Part shown: piece after piece, positions 42,009 through 54,435 of the stretch
Position numbering within the stretch: the first letter of the stretch is position 1
Layout of the letters: every line of letters begins with the position of its first letter
NCBI GenBank assembly: GCA_033398695.1
Contig: CM065806.1
Span: 39,271,001 to 39,335,000, forward strand
DNA from: Orobanche coerulescens
Lineage: Eukaryota; Streptophyta; Magnoliopsida; Lamiales; Orobanchaceae
DNA length: 64,000 bases
Direction: 5' to 3'
Translations under genes and position numbers: made by a program
Notes under the pieces: model-generated
Told to the model about the DNA's origin: nothing
Databases searched by the model: none
What the model saw: the letters and a program-made list of their open reading frames with translations, nothing else

Positions 42009-43135
42009 TGTTGCCCAAAATATTTATCCGAAGATTAATACTGCTGGAGGACGGACAACAAAAAACAATTTGCGGGAGCACTTCCGAGAGAATATGAATA
42101 AACACTAGATTTGCCGGATTTGTTAGGCCCGGGCTTGAATGCTCTCGCGAGATGTTATTAATACAAATATTCGTGGATACAAGTATTAATGAGAGAAATC
42201 TAAATACAATGAGTGTAAAAAGACTCTGTTAATCTGGCTCTTGAGCGAAGCTCGGTGATCTTCGTCCCTGCCGATCGTCTGCTTGATGAGAGAGGCCGGG
42301 AGGAGTAAGTACCGAATGATAGCTGTTGCCAAGAGTTGGAGATAGCCAAGTGCTGGGTGAAATCTCGTGGAAATTGTAGTATTTCCGTGTGTTCTCAAGA
42401 ATTTCGGATCCCTCGGACAAGTGCTGGGAGCCTTGTATATATAGGGGCAGTCGAGTCTTGTCTTCTGGCGGGCGATCGCCTTCTGGCCATTATAATAATG
42501 GGGCGATCGTCTGCCGGCCAATATTATAATGGGGCGATCACATTTGTCGGGCTAAAGTCCAAGGAAGATCTTTGGCGATCTGCTAAAGTCCAGTTACTGA
42601 CCGGCGGCCAGTGGCGGTCGATGAGGAGCCAGCGCGCGTCCGGAGTCACTGTCACATGCGGCCCTACTGACAACTTTCGGCGGGCCTGTCGGCTGGTGGG
42701 AAGGTGCTGACAGGCTGTGGTCAATGATCCGTGAATTGCGGATCTTGTCTCGGCTCTTGCACGTGGTGTCAGTCCTGAGGCTCGGCCTTTGCCGACTGGA
42801 TGGCTATCGACATGATGCGGTCGTCATCGGCCAGTCGCTGAGGGTCGGCATCGGTTGGTCACCAAGGGTCGGTCGGCAGGTGCCGACAGATGATCGTCCG
42901 CTTGTCGGTCGCCAGGAGTCGGTCGCCGAGTACCGAGAGATGATCGTATTTGATGTCGATCGCTCGGCACCGGGACTTGTCCTGGGACCTTCGGATGGCC
43001 GATTTATCCTGTCTGCTGGGCTAGGGCTTGGTCGCACAGTGCTGGTCGGCGGATTACGCCTCAGGCTCGGTAGTGGCTAGGTCGCCCGATCTCCGAGGCG
43101 ATCGCCGGTCGGAGAGTATAATTCTCGACACAACA
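42009..43135 (-). repeat. Tat-like LTR, unit 2
   Basis: 1127 bp, nearly identical to the other two; differences are scattered single bases and small patches around 42540-42610 and 43035-43075. Confidence 0.9.
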
Positions 43136-45361
43136 ATTGCCCCCAGCTTGCTCCTATGTTGAAGACATGGGGTGAGGTGGTTCTTGCTGGCGATCGTGTA
43201 GGATGAGGACGGGCGATCTTTGCTGAGCTGACTTAGGATTCGAACTTGGGTTATCAAGGTCGATTGGCTAGCTATCTTTCGGTCTTGTACCTGCAAAAAA
43301 CAACATTGGCCGATCCCCCTCGGAAACTTGATGGTTTCGCTTGTTTGAGGAATCGTGCACAGTCGCGGAGTTCGATGGACCGACTCCATGACCGTGTCTT
43401 GGTGCGCGAAGACATTGAGTGTCTCGTGACTCACTTTATTATGAGGGTCCTCTGTTAGGCTGCGCCTCGCCTCATATTTAAACGAAGGGCGTGCGGTCTC
43501 GGTCTAGAGGAGTCCTTGCGCGGGGCAGCGTCGGATGAATCAACTCCACGCCCGCGGCTTGTTTGGCTCTGCTTCCACCTCGGCCCACCATGAAGATGGC
43601 GAACCTCGATGGTGTACGTTGAGACAGGGGTTGTGGCACGTGTTGCATTGTCCGGGTTCACCATGTTAGATGATGATCCTTTGAGGGCGCGCGATCGTGT
43701 CCACTGATTAATTTTGGAGGGCCCTCAGACTACGCCGACCTCGTATTTAAACGAAGGGCGGGCGATCTCGGCCGAAAGGGACCTTGCATGGTCGAAGCAG
43801 CCGGTTCCATCGACTACCAGGACCATGGCTTTATGATGTGCGGTGGAGGCGATCTTATGCCTTAGTCCGTCATGTTTAGATATTGGACTGTAGATGGCGA
43901 TCGTGTCCTCCGGGTTTTGGTGATGTAGCGTGATGATCGGCGATCGGGCTGGAAGACTAGCGATCGTCGCTCGGCTGCCGATCGCTTTATTCGTAGGTTG
44001 ATAACGACGATCGGGCGGGAGATCGTCGTCCGGGCGCCGATCGCGCTGCTCAGAGGCTAAGGAGAAACCTTTGCCTGGCCAGAAAGTCTGCGGCTCTTGC
44101 TCGGAAGGTCGCGTAGGTCGTGGGTTGGCTCTTCGTAAGATGCCTGAACATAGGCGAAAAGCCATTGAATCCTGCTAGGACCGTGTGGAGGGTGATCTCA
44201 TCGCTTACGGGCTCGCCGTTGAGGATGATCTCGTCCACTCGGTCGATGTAGTCCGAGTCGGACTCTTCTTCTCCCTGCTTGATTTGCATCACGCGAAGGG
44301 GACCTTCTGGCTGGGCGACCCTGGTGGCGAAGTACTCCGTGAAGACGTGCGCCAGCTGGTTAAAGGAGCCAATGGACTGAGGTGGCAATAAGGTGAACCA
44401 CCTGTAGGCGAGGTCGTCCAGCGTCATAGGGAACATTCGGCACCTGGTCGCGTCAGATGCCCCACACCCGGTCATGTAGATGTTGAATTTGTTCAGGTGT
44501 GTTTGAGTCGATCTCCTCGTACAAAGGTGTTTGCGGGGAGCGATCTTGTCTTTGCGAGGCGAGCTCGATGTCGATCGCGGCGGCTCGCTTGGCTCGGCGA
44601 TCGTCTTCTTGGCGCTGCCACGGATTCCAGACCGCCTTCATATCGTCGAGCCGACGTTGCATCGCGGCTATCGCCGTGGCTCGGTTGCTTCGTCGGCTTT
44701 GGGAGCGGGAGCGGCGATCGTGTACCGATCTCGGACTCTGCTGCTGCCGACCTCGGCTATTTGGCGAGGAGCGACGGCAGGCCGCCTTATGCAGGAGTCG
44801 GGTAGGCCGAGCTCACGGTGACGGACTCAAACTCCGTCGTCTCGTAGCCGGGCCGGACGCCCGGTCGCGAGTCGGGTCACCGCCCAGCGGTCGAAGACAG
44901 AGGTGCCCAGGCGCGGCGCCTCTTCTTGCGACGAGAGCCTCTGGCGATCGCTCGGCGATAGCGCCTTGAGCTTCGCTTGGACTTAGACGGACGGGCCGAG
45001 GGTGATAGCAGAGGCGCGTCTAGAGCACTCCGTCGCTCTGTGGGGACGGCCATGACCTCGTCGATCTGTTCCTTGGTTGGGTGATCGAGCGAGAGGTTGG
45101 CCGCCGTCGAGGCGAGATCGAGCGTCTCGGCCGCGGCGGCTACCTTCCACCATCGGTGTGGCTCGGGCGGGACGGAGCAGGGTTTCGGCCGGGCGGCGGC
45201 GGCTTTCTTCGATGCGGAGGCGGAAGACATGATTTCTGAAAGATTTCTTTGAAGCGCAGTAAGTGTCACTTCAAGTATATGCCCCGAGAACAGTGAGTGT
45301 TATTCGGGACGGTAGGAATAAAAATTTGAGGGTCAGATGCCCTTCATCTAGCGCCAATTGT
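43136..45361 (-). pseudogene. Tat-like interior, unit 1: Gag-only
   Basis: Gag core at 44475-44050 is close to unit 2. The N-terminal half (45269-44480) is fragmented by small deletions: the same stretch that in unit 3 encodes RRKSKRKLKALLAERSPGGS reads here in two frames. Flanked by the primer-binding context (45347-45361) and a polypurine tract (43136-43150). Confidence 0.8.
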
Positions 45362-46491
45362 TGTTGCCCAAAATATTTATCCGAAGATTAATACTGCTGG
45401 AGGACGGACAACAAACAACAATTTGCGGGAGCACTTCCGAGAGAATATGAATAAACACTAGATTTGCCGGGTTTGTTAGGCCCGGGCTTGAATGCTCCCG
45501 CGAGATGTTATTAATACAAATATTCGTGGATACAAGTATTAATGAGAGAAATCTAAATACAATGAGTGTAAAAAGACTCTGTTAATCCGGCTCTTGAGCG
45601 AAGCTCGGTGTTCTTCGTCCCTGCCGATCGTCTGCTTGATGAGAGAGGCCGGGAGGAGTAAGTACCGAATGATAGCTGTTGCCAAGAGTTGGAGATAGCC
45701 AAGTGCTGGGTGAAATCTCGTGGGAATTGTAGTATTTCCGTGTGTTCTCAAGAATTTCGGATCCCTCGGACAAGTGCTGGGAGCCTTGTATATATAAAGG
45801 CGTAGAGTCTTGTCTTACGGCGGGCGGCCGCCTTCCGCCATTATAATAATGGGGCGATCGTCTGGCCAATATTATAATGGGGCGATCACCATTTGTCGGG
45901 CTAAAGTCCAAGGAAGATCTTGTGATCTGCACTAAAGTCCAGCTACAATGGCGGCCAGTGGCGATCAATGAGGAGCCGTAGCGCGTCCGATCACTGTCAC
46001 ATGCGGCCCTACCGACAACTTTCGGCGGGCTGTCAGTGGGAAGGTCTTGTGACAGTGTGGTCAATGATCCGTGAATTGCGGATCTTGACTCGGCTCTTGC
46101 ACGTGGTGGCAGTCCTGAGGCTCGGCCTTTGCCGACTGGATGGCTATCGGCATGATGCGGTCGTCATCGGACAGTCGCTGAGGGTCGGCATCGGTCGGTC
46201 ACCAAGGGTCGGTCGGCAGGTGCCGAGAGATGATCGTCCGCTTGTCGGTCGCCAGGAGTCGGTCGCCAGGAGTCGGTCGCCGAGTACCGAGAGATGATCG
46301 TATTTGATGTCGATCGCTCGGCACCGGGACTTGTCCTGGGACCTTCGGATGGCCGATTTATCCTGTCTGCTGGGCTAGGGCTTGGTCGCCTGGTCGCTGG
46401 TCGGTAGTTCTGCCTCGGCTGCTCGGCAGTGGCTAGGTCGTCCGATCTCCGAGGCGATCGCCGGTCGGAGAGTATAATTCTCGACACAACA
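45362..46491 (-). repeat. Tat-like LTR, unit 1 (array end)
   Basis: 1130 bp. It contains an extra GTCGCCAGGAGTCG unit near 46249-46276. Right flank is ATATATATTG; there is no matching 5-mer on the left edge because the left edge is truncated. Confidence 0.9.
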
Positions 46492-46946
46492 ATATATATT
46501 GTTAATTTCAACTTACAGTAATACTATATTTATATAACATATATTAATATTATATATATATAATATATTAATATTATATATATTTTTTATATTAATATTA
46601 TATATAATATATATATTATTACTGTATTTGTTAATATAGTGTGCATATATATATGTATATACATAAAAGTGTATTCTTTTGTTATATTTATTATAGTATA
46701 GTTGTTATATATATAAAATATATTGTTACTGTTTTATTTGGGTTTATGACTTATAAAAAATAAAAAATAGATTTTTTAAATATTTAGCCCGTTTAGCCCG
46801 TTTAGCCCGAAACCCGTTAGGGTTAGGGTTAGGGCCGATATTTCTGGCCGTTTAAATCAGAACTTTTTTGACTGGGCCGTTTAGCAAGAAGCCCGCTAGT
46901 GGCCAGGCTGAACTAGGGCTAGCCCGTTTAACATCTCTACTTGTGT
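46492..46946 (-). mobile_element. hAT-like non-autonomous element, one end recognised
   Basis: On the minus strand TAGAGATGTTAAACGGGCTA (ending at about 46940) resembles the TAGRGATG-type termini of plant hAT MITEs. The GTTTAGCCC triplet at 46790-46815 and the AT-rich body (46500-46770) fit such elements. The opposite terminus was not found and may have been removed by the array insertion. Three TTAGGG units at about 46818-46837 sit inside it. Confidence 0.4.
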
Positions 46947-47282
46947 GGGCAGGCTCCTATGCCAACTCAGCACAAGCCTGCCACTTTTTTCTCTTCTCTG
47001 CAAACTGACATAATAAATAAGAACAATCTTAAACATGCAAATTTAATGAACATAAAGAGTCGAGTTTTTTTTGTTTTTTTTGAAAAGTAAAAATGTGATT
47101 TTCATTCAAGAGTACAAGTACTCAAAAATAGCACAATCTGAAGTATAGCGAAGGGAACAACAATAGAATCAAAGAAAAAAAAAGACATCACCAAGCTAGA
47201 GCTTATTAGGAATACACTCAACAAGATGCGAGCTCCACTCGTGAAGAGAAACACAAAAAGATGACGGGAAATGAGACTTCAA

Positions 47283-47869
47283 CTATATCCAAGAATAAAA
47301 CTTGACACTCTCCACAATCTTCGATGTGTCCGGATTAACTTCTTTGAAGATCTTATCATTTCTCGCCTTCCAAATTTTCCAAACCGTACATTGCCAAATG
47401 AGACCAAAGATTTTCCTCTTCAAGGTACCATGACCACGGCTCACAAAATCTTCAAAGTGTGATTTCAAACCTGATGTATAGCTTAGATGAAGGTCAAGCC
47501 AATCACATACCTTTGTCCAAACCAAAAGAGCTTCAAAACATATAGATAGAATGTGTGGAGACGATTCGGGTAGAGAATGACAAAGGGGCAGCAACCACGA
47601 TCACCAATTGGCAAGATTCCTCTTTTAATCAAGTTGTCTTTAGTTGATAGCCTTCCTAGCAATGCTTTCCACACGAAAGCCGAAACTTTGAACGGAATAG
47701 CTTTACACCACAACATCGACCAAGGACCTCTCATTTCTTCCTCGCATGAAGCTGCATTAGCTAAGGAAAAATAGAGGTCTCTTGTGTGAAACATACCATC
47801 AGCCGAAGCTATCCAGATTCGAGAATCCGTTTGATTTTGATTAAACTCCAACCTGAAACACATTTCCAA
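47283..47869 (-). pseudogene. LINE ORF2 C-terminal zf-RVT domain
   Basis: Frames 47869-47483 and 47594-47283. LWCKAIPFKVSAFVWKALLG then RLSTKDNLIKRGIL is the characteristic motif of the zinc-binding region following plant LINE RTs. It continues after a frameshift with LLVWTKVCDWLDLHLS and IWQCTVWKIWKARNDKIFKE. It is non-catalytic and thought to help RNA/DNA binding. Confidence 0.75.
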
Positions 47870-49766
47870 AGGTCTAAAAAATCATAAAACTCATTAGTGC
47901 TAAGAAAACGACTCCATTTGAACACCCACACCAGGAGGCCCCATCAAACTAAAGGAAATCTTTTACACGACAACATTTCTGTCTAGATAATAGATATAAC
48001 CCCCTAAACCTATTGCACAAACAATCACTTTGCTTTAACCACGGATCTTCCCAAAAATTTATAGAAGCCCATCATCCAAGAAAATATCAATATTATTACA
48101 AAAAGAAATACCACCATTGCTCTTAAAAATGCTCACTAGATCCCTCCACCACAACGACCACGAATTTGACACAAAATTACATGCCCACACATTGTTAATG
48201 GATCCATATCTCGATTTGAGAATTCGAATCCACAACGACTGCTCCCCCGACAACAATTTCCAAAATCACTTACACAAAAGACTAACATTAAAGACCCTGA
48301 CATCTCTAACACCCAACCCCCAAACAGATTTAATTTTACAAACTTGACCCCATTTAACCCAGCTATCTTTTTTGGAATTCTCTTTCCCTCTCCACAAAAA
48401 GTTCCTCTGAAGTCTGGTTATGGATTTTAGGACACACACAGGGGCTTTGAAGAAATAAATGTAGTAGAGTGGAAGAGTAGATAGCACATAATTAAGAAGA
48501 ATGATCCTTCCACCAAGGGATAAGTTTCTCCTTTCCCAACCAGCAAGCTTAGTTCGAAAACGATCGATGAGAGGTTTCCAAACTTCCTTTTTCCTATGAT
48601 TCGCTCCAATCGGAAGGCCAATATAGATAAATGGAAGCTTCCCAACTTTACAATCCAACAAATCAGCGTAATGAGAAATTCTGAAATTATCAATGCCGAC
48701 TCCATGAATAGAGCTTTTATGGAAACTCACACGAAGGCCCGATGATATCTCGAACAAACGGAATAAACCTTTCATAGATCTAGCATTTTTTAGAGATGCT
48801 TTGCCTATTAACACTATGTCATCCGCAAATTGCAGATGGCTGACCTTGATTCTCTCGACTCCAATCTCACACCCTTCGAAAAAATGTATATCCTCTGCTT
48901 TTTTCATGAGGCAACTAAACTCTTCAGCAACAATAAGGAAAAGAAAAGGGGATAGAGGGTCCCCTTGCCTAATTCCTCTTTCAAGGTTAAACTCACCGGA
49001 AGGGCTCCCATTGACAAGCACTGACATGGAAGCTGAGGAGAGACAACTTCTAATCCATTTTCGCCATTTCCAATTGAAGTTCATGCTTTGCATCATATCA
49101 TCCAAGAATTCCCAAAGAACTGAATCATAAGCCTTCTCAAAATCCACTTTGAAAACTAGTGCCTCCATCCTCTCTCGTTTCAAGAAATCAATCGATTCAT
49201 TAAGCACAAGAATGCTATCCAAAATTTGCTTGTCTCCCACAAATGCACTTTGATTTTCGGATATAACAGAACCTACAACTTTTGCTAATCTGTTTGCCAG
49301 AATCTTATCTAAAATCTTATAGGCGCGGCCAATCAAAGAAATTAGGCGAAAGTCAGAGATTGCTAAAGCCGTACCTTTCTTCGGGATCAAAGGCACAAAA
49401 GAAGGATTTCCTCCCTTGACGATTCTTCATGTCTCATGAAATTCCTCCAAGAAATTCATCACTGTCGCCTTTTATAACATGCCACATTTTCTTTATGAAG
49501 CTAAAGGTAAATCCGTCAGGTCCCGGACTTTTGTTGTCGCCGTAGCTCAACACAGCTGCCCTGACCTCTTCTTCAAGGAACGGTGAAATAAGGCTCTGAT
49601 TCGCTGCATCGTCGAGTTTTTTGGAGACCAACAATCTGAAGGACAGCATCGGGGACCATGGTCGAGAGAATTGTTTTTTAAAGTGATTAAAAACTGTTGC
49701 CTTAACTTCATTAACATCATTAATCCAAGCATTGTTAACAAGAAGACCATCACTCTTATTCCACAT
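47870..49766 (-). pseudogene. LINE ORF2 reverse transcriptase
   Basis: Frames 49766-49434 and 49396-48266. The palm starts with SYGDNKSPGPDGFTFSFIKK, followed by RLISLIGRAYKILDKILANR, NQSAFVGDKQILDSIL and ALVFKVDFEKAYDSV. The RT core GIRQGDPLSPFLFLIVAEEF, LQFADDIVLIG (catalytic FADD) and SKSSIHGVG-like segment follow. A frameshift near 49435 splits the domain; all four core RT motifs otherwise survive. Confidence 0.85.
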
Positions 49767-49874
49767 TCTTCTACTATCGATACATCTGTGGAAAAAAGAT
49801 GTATTGGCGTCACCTTCTCGAATCCAATGAATTCTTGATTTCTGAAAAGAATAGCCATCTTTAATTTTTCGAAG

Positions 49875-50891
49875 CTACCAACACTTTGATTTTGCCCCTT
49901 TCATTGCTTCAATTTCAAATTCAGAGAGGTCTCTTGACTCTTGAGATTTGTCAAAGAGATTAAACGTCGTCTTGACCTCATCAATCTTTTTGTGGATGTC
50001 ACTGAAGTTTTTTTGGCTCCACTCTTTCACATTAGATTTCAGACCTTTTAATTTTTCTTTAAGGATATAACCTTTCCATCCAGCAATCTTGTAGCCATTC
50101 CACTTCTCCTCGACAAGTTTTCCCAAACCAGAATGATTCAACCATGTATTGAAGAATCTAAAAGGTTTAGGTCCCCAGTTTTGTGAATAAGAATGAAGGA
50201 TAACTGGTGCATGATCAGAGCTACTCTTTGGTAATCCTTTAAGCTTACACTCTCCCCAATCTTCAACCCAAGCATCCGTGATTAGGGCTCTGTCTAATCT
50301 ACTGCAGCACCGACCATCCAGACGTGACCAAGTAAATTTTCTCCCGAAAAGAGGAACATCGATCAATCTTGATCCAGAAAGGAAGTTTTTAAATCTTCTT
50401 GAACCTGAAGATGAAAACTACATTGATCTTCCTTTTCTTTCCGTTGAGTCCCTCACTTCGTTGAAATCCCCAATCAGGCACCCGCCCTCAATGTTGTTGC
50501 GGAGAATTCTTTGCACAAGAGCTTGCCATAACTCTATTTTGCCTCTAGTATCGCACGGTCCATAAATATTGACAATCACATACTTCTTCATGTTTGATTT
50601 CCAGATTCCTTCGACTCCTACCATACCTTCATCGATCCAGCAATCAAGTAACTCGAATTTTGCAGAATTCCAAGAAGTCCAAATTCCACCCGATCTACCA
50701 TTAGAATTCTTAGCTCTCCAACTTGAAACCGTTCCACCCCATATTGAGTCAGGGGAAAGAAGATTGTGATCTGAACATTTTGTTTCCTGAAGGCAAACTA
50801 AATCAGGAGAATGAATTCTTACCAACTCACGAACCTCTTGTTTTTTTAATCTCCCACCAAGTCCTCTGATATTGTAGGATAGAACTTTCAT
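49875..50891 (-). pseudogene. LINE ORF2 apurinic-type endonuclease
   Basis: MKVLSYNIRGLGGRLKKQEV with the catalytic Asn, VCLQETKCSDHNL with the catalytic Glu, GDFNEVRDSTERKG with Asp-Asn, then after a frameshift at about 50400 IDVPLFGRKFTWSRLDGRCC, and SSDHAPVILH with the catalytic Asp-His. This is an EEP-superfamily endonuclease that nicks target DNA for target-primed reverse transcription. Confidence 0.85.
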
Positions 50892-53221
50892 TGGTCAACA
50901 TTTTTACAATCTCCCTCCTTTCTAGCTTGGTCTCTCTGTTCCATCTCTTGGATCCTTTGCAAAATATCCCGTTCATCCACATCATTCATCAACTCTAATT
51001 CTTTCCCCATCTCTAGAGTTTCAAATGGGTTTAAGGGCTTACCACATAGTTCTTCAAACTTCTGGTTGCTTTCGATCACGGCCGCCCTCCCTTTAGTAAT
51101 TTTTCTTTTTTCTTTATTTTTCTTGTTTTTTTCTTCAATTTTCTCAGGCGAGTTCGAGATTCCTACGATGAAAGAAGCCCATTCATGTTCCTTCTTCTTT
51201 GCTGCCTTCTTCTTTCGGATTTTATTCAACCTTTTCCTTTTGCTTGTTTGAATAAAATTTTCTTGCTTTCCTCAGAGATGGGCATCCCTCCATCGCTCAC
51301 TCCAACAAATCCAAAGTCAGCTTCCTCATTCTCACTCTCATTGTCGAGAGATAAGTCTCTACAATGTCAATCAGGTGCAACTGGGTTAGGTGTCCCTCTT
51401 GGATTTGAAGATCGTCTCAGGGATTCGAAAACCATTTTGAATTTTGGAACCGATACATTATGCACTGACGTAATTGGGGAGTTCTCAGGATTAGAAGACT
51501 CAATTTGGGGGAAAATCCTGATGCCTCCAGGAGAATAGCCGATGTTGGATAGAGTTTGTGTACCCAATACTTGAATTCTTTCATCTGGGCCCACATTATT
51601 AAAACGGACCGGGCTAACATGATTTTCTTGTGTTAAATTCTGGCTTACCTCAAGGCCCAGCCCATTTGAAGCAATTTGGTCGATCAAAATTATCTTGTGA
51701 TCTGTCTCCCCTTTTTTTGCGCCGTTTGAAACCGATTGGGACCCACCCTTCTCTTCGAGAGCCACTTCAGGTGTAATTACGAGCGCTGTTTCCTGTAGAA
51801 TTGGAGGGGAACAATCATTAAAATCTACATCGGGACCATCGCTTCGAGAAGAATGCGTGCTGCCTTTGTTGTGTCCCGATGGCATGCTTCTCCAATTCCA
51901 AAGTTCTTTTCAACTCTTTCGCCGGATGATTTACCGGACCGAAATCCGGTGACATTTTCATCGTCGAATGTGTAAAGGGTTGATTCTGAAACGACTGTCT
52001 CGTCAGATTCTTCACCGGATAAGTCGAAATCTTCACTGCTATTCTCACTATGGTTGCATTGCTGGTTTCGGATCCATTCTTCTGGTGAAGGATAATACCA
52101 CTCTCTCGGATTAGCTGCCTCTTCCTTAACTAAGATATCAAAGCGGAGATTCCTGGAAACACAAGGGATATTTCGATGGATCAGTTTGAAACTAGGAGAT
52201 CTAATCTTAACACGTGCGATATCAAGTCGCCTTTTCAGTTTAATGTTAATATCCAAATCGATGATGATGTCTTCAGCTCCTAAACACCATTGGAAAAAGG
52301 ATACATTCCAAAAATTTAAAGAAATTCCTAACAATTGAATCCAGCAAATTCTATCCAAGATGCCATCCTTTGATTCCCAGTGGTGCCAATCTACTAGCCA
52401 TTCGTCGATCCAATCACCATTGTCTCCAGTTAGCTTTTTCGTCTCCTCACCATCCTTGTCGAAGACCAGCCACTGATCACTATTTAGGATACCGATACTC
52501 AGATTTTTGTATCCCAAATCGTCGAGTTCGATAATCGCTTTCTCATGTTCCTCGTAACTCTTGGCTTTCCCAACAATAGCATTATCAATCCACTTGTGTT
52601 CCTCAGGATTAGGAACATACGTCCCACCAGGACATTCAACGGAATTGATCATGCTCTGTTTTGATTTCATAACCATCACCATTTCTTCCCCGACGCATTA
52701 CCGATATGATTCGGTGGGTGGTTAGGTTTACAGTTCTTCTTTGTGATTTCCGCAAAGCTTAAATTCTCAGAAACAAGAGCTGATCTGGATAATTTGTGGA
52801 CCATAACATTTTATGGTTGATTCTCTCCATCCCTCCTCATGATCTCTGGCCGCTTGTACTTCGATATATTTGCACGAATATTATAGCTTCCAATCCAAAT
52901 ACTGTCCAATGATCTTTCGAGCTGTATAAGATTCTTGCACTCTTTGAACCGCGCGAATGCGAATCTCCAACCCAAATTATTTCTTTTGTTTGGAATCATT
53001 ACGTCCACCACTTTGCCAAAGCTCTTGAAAATCTGTACGAGATCTTTTGCCTTCCAATTATCCGGGAAATTGGTTATATAAAAGCTGCAAATGTCATTGT
53101 TCTTCAAAGCATCAAAATTAAGGGTCGCTACAGGTTGGTTTACATCACTGGATGGATTTGGGTACTTCCTAACTCTCTTTAGCTGGACAATCTTCCAACT
53201 TTCCGATTTGGGTATTTTCAC
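50888..53221 (-). pseudogene. LINE ORF1: RRM, DUF4283 and C-terminal tail
   Basis: Begins MKIPKSESWKIVQLKRVRKY at 53221. An RRM lies at residues about 37-115 (ICSFYITNFPDNWKAKDLVQ and GWRFAFARFKECKNL as RNP2- and RNP1-like strands). A DUF4283-like portion follows in 52682-51825 (GILNSDQWLVFDKDGEE, GISLNFWNVSFFQWCLG). The tail 51885-50888 is low-complexity and ends KEGDCKNVDQ with its stop overlapping the ORF2 start. RRM-type ORF1 is known in plant L1s and probably chaperones the RNA. Frameshifts near 52740 and 51830 disrupt it. Confidence 0.75.
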
Positions 53222-53814
53222 GATTTGCTCTCACGGAGGGAATTCCTTTTCTGTTTCTTTTCCTACAAATATGTTTGTTCCCCGGAACAATTTTGTTAGA
53301 GCCACTGTTCAATTATTTCTTCTCAGTGTTCCTCCCTACCTCTAGTTTCAGATTCCTGAGAAGTTGGCTTCATGTTACTCATTTTTTTCAGCTGCATATT
53401 AGATTTAGTTATACACACCAAAAAATCAATATTGGGATACAAGAAAGAGTGTATCAATGAAGAATGTTTTGGAAATGGTTTAGTAATTAATCATTTATTA
53501 AGAATAAATATTGTTAATTAAATATTTATTATTTAATTAAAATATTTATTAAATGTTAATCTACGTCGTGAGTAGATGAACGTGGTATATTTAATATTTC
53601 TAAACTGATTTCCGGTGAGTGAGATATTATATGTTAAAGTTGGATGTTGGAATAGGAACTAACATGAGGCATATGACGTTAGTTATCCCACATTGATTGT
53701 GGATGGATGTTTTGACTTGTATTTAAAGTCTTTGCCTTTATAGGCTTAATAACAAGTGGGTTGGTGTGTATGGGTGTCCTCGCGCACACACACACACGCA
53801 CGCCGCCGACCGAC

Positions 53815-53900
53815 CGTTCGTCGGGTCGGGCACGGGCTCGGGCTCGGGCACGGGCCCAGGACCAGGACCAGGATCTTGGATCTTGGATCTTGGGCTTATC
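53815..53900 (+). repeat. GGGCTC/GGGCAC hexamer-like low-complexity tract
   Basis: GGGTCGGGCACGGGCTCGGG continues into CCAGGACCAGGACC and ATCTTGG repeats. This GC-rich block sits in an AT-rich LTR. Frames across it give Arg-Ala or Gly-Pro-Val repeats on either strand, so none is called as a gene. Confidence 0.8.
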
Positions 53901-54078
53901 TTTTTGGACCATAAGTCCACTAGCCTTTTGGTATGGACAAGACTCTTGAGTTGCCTTGACTTTTGAGTTGCGTAGTAAAGGCAAGACTCTTCATCCGACC
54001 AGCCCTTTGGGCGTCTGAAACCGCCAGCCGTCATGGCAGGAGTAATGGCGACGAGTCCCTTCACCTGATCAAGGAGTG

Positions 54079-54118
<40 letters not shown>
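54079..54118. repeat. (TA)n microsatellite left of the MITE
   Basis: An uninterrupted run of about 20 TA units immediately borders the foldback element; the right side (54437-54490) has a second run of about 26 units. Confidence 0.95.
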
Positions 54119-54121
<3 letters not shown>

Positions 54122-54434
54122 GCGTTACATGCGATCTGCGATATTAGATGCGATCTTTCTGATCTTAATTTTTGCATGAGTTTTGTACTAATTATGCATG
54201 AAATATATGCATTTCGTGCATCAAAATTTCAATGCATTAAAATATGCAATATATTTGATGCATGTAATCTAATATTTTAATGCATTGATATTTTGATTCA
54301 TATATTGCATATTTTAATGTATTGAAATGTTGATGCATGAAATGCATATATTTCATGCATAATTAGTACAAAACTCATGCATAAATTAGTACTGTAAATT
54401 ACTGCATCTAATATTGGTACTGCATAGAACACGC

Positions 54435-54435
<1 letters not shown>
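54119..54435. mobile_element. Foldback MITE inserted in (TA)n ('micron'-like)
   Basis: Begins GGCGCGTT and ends AACACGCC, forming an inverted repeat over most of its 317 bp: the left arm ATGCATGAAATATATGCATT is matched on the right by ATGCATATATTTCATGCAT. Both borders are long (TA)n. This combination resembles the rice Micron MITEs that insert in (TA)n; assignment to that family is by analogy. Confidence 0.7.

Larger units (their letters stand above)
37632..46491 (-). mobile_element. Tandem array of a gag-only Tat-like Gypsy element with three LTRs
   Basis: Read on the minus strand: LTR (46491-45362), gag region, LTR (43135-42009), gag region, LTR (39775-38647), partial gag ending at 37632. 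LTRs are 1130, 1127 and 1129 bp, TGTTGCCC...GACACAACA in plus reading. Spacing of 2233 and 2226 bp of interior is the same, so the unit is about 3.36 kb. The LTR sharing pattern (three LTRs, two interiors) is expected from unequal recombination between LTRs. No protease, RT or integrase exists in any unit. The right flank shows no repeat of the left, and the left end is truncated. Confidence 0.9.
47065..53464 (-). mobile_element. L1-type LINE
   Basis: Minus-oriented. A T-rich tract at 47065-47081 is the 3' poly(A) on the element strand. ORF1 (53221-50888) and ORF2 (50891-47283) overlap by ATGA. ORF2 holds endonuclease, RT and a zinc-binding C-terminal domain. No flanking target duplication was identified: the 5' boundary at about 53464 abuts a copia LTR, so the element may be 5'-truncated or its flank removed. 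Frameshifts make it inactive. Confidence 0.85.

Noticed and set aside
46818..46837. TTAGGG repeats resembling telomeric sequence
   Set aside because: Only three units, of vertebrate type rather than the plant TTTAGGG, inside a hAT-like element with GTTTAGCCC repeats; not a telomere.
53738..54064. Frames rich in Arg-Ala or Gly-Pro repeats
   Set aside because: They come from a GGGCTC/GGGCAC low-complexity tract in an LTR and are open on both strands, so they are not genes.
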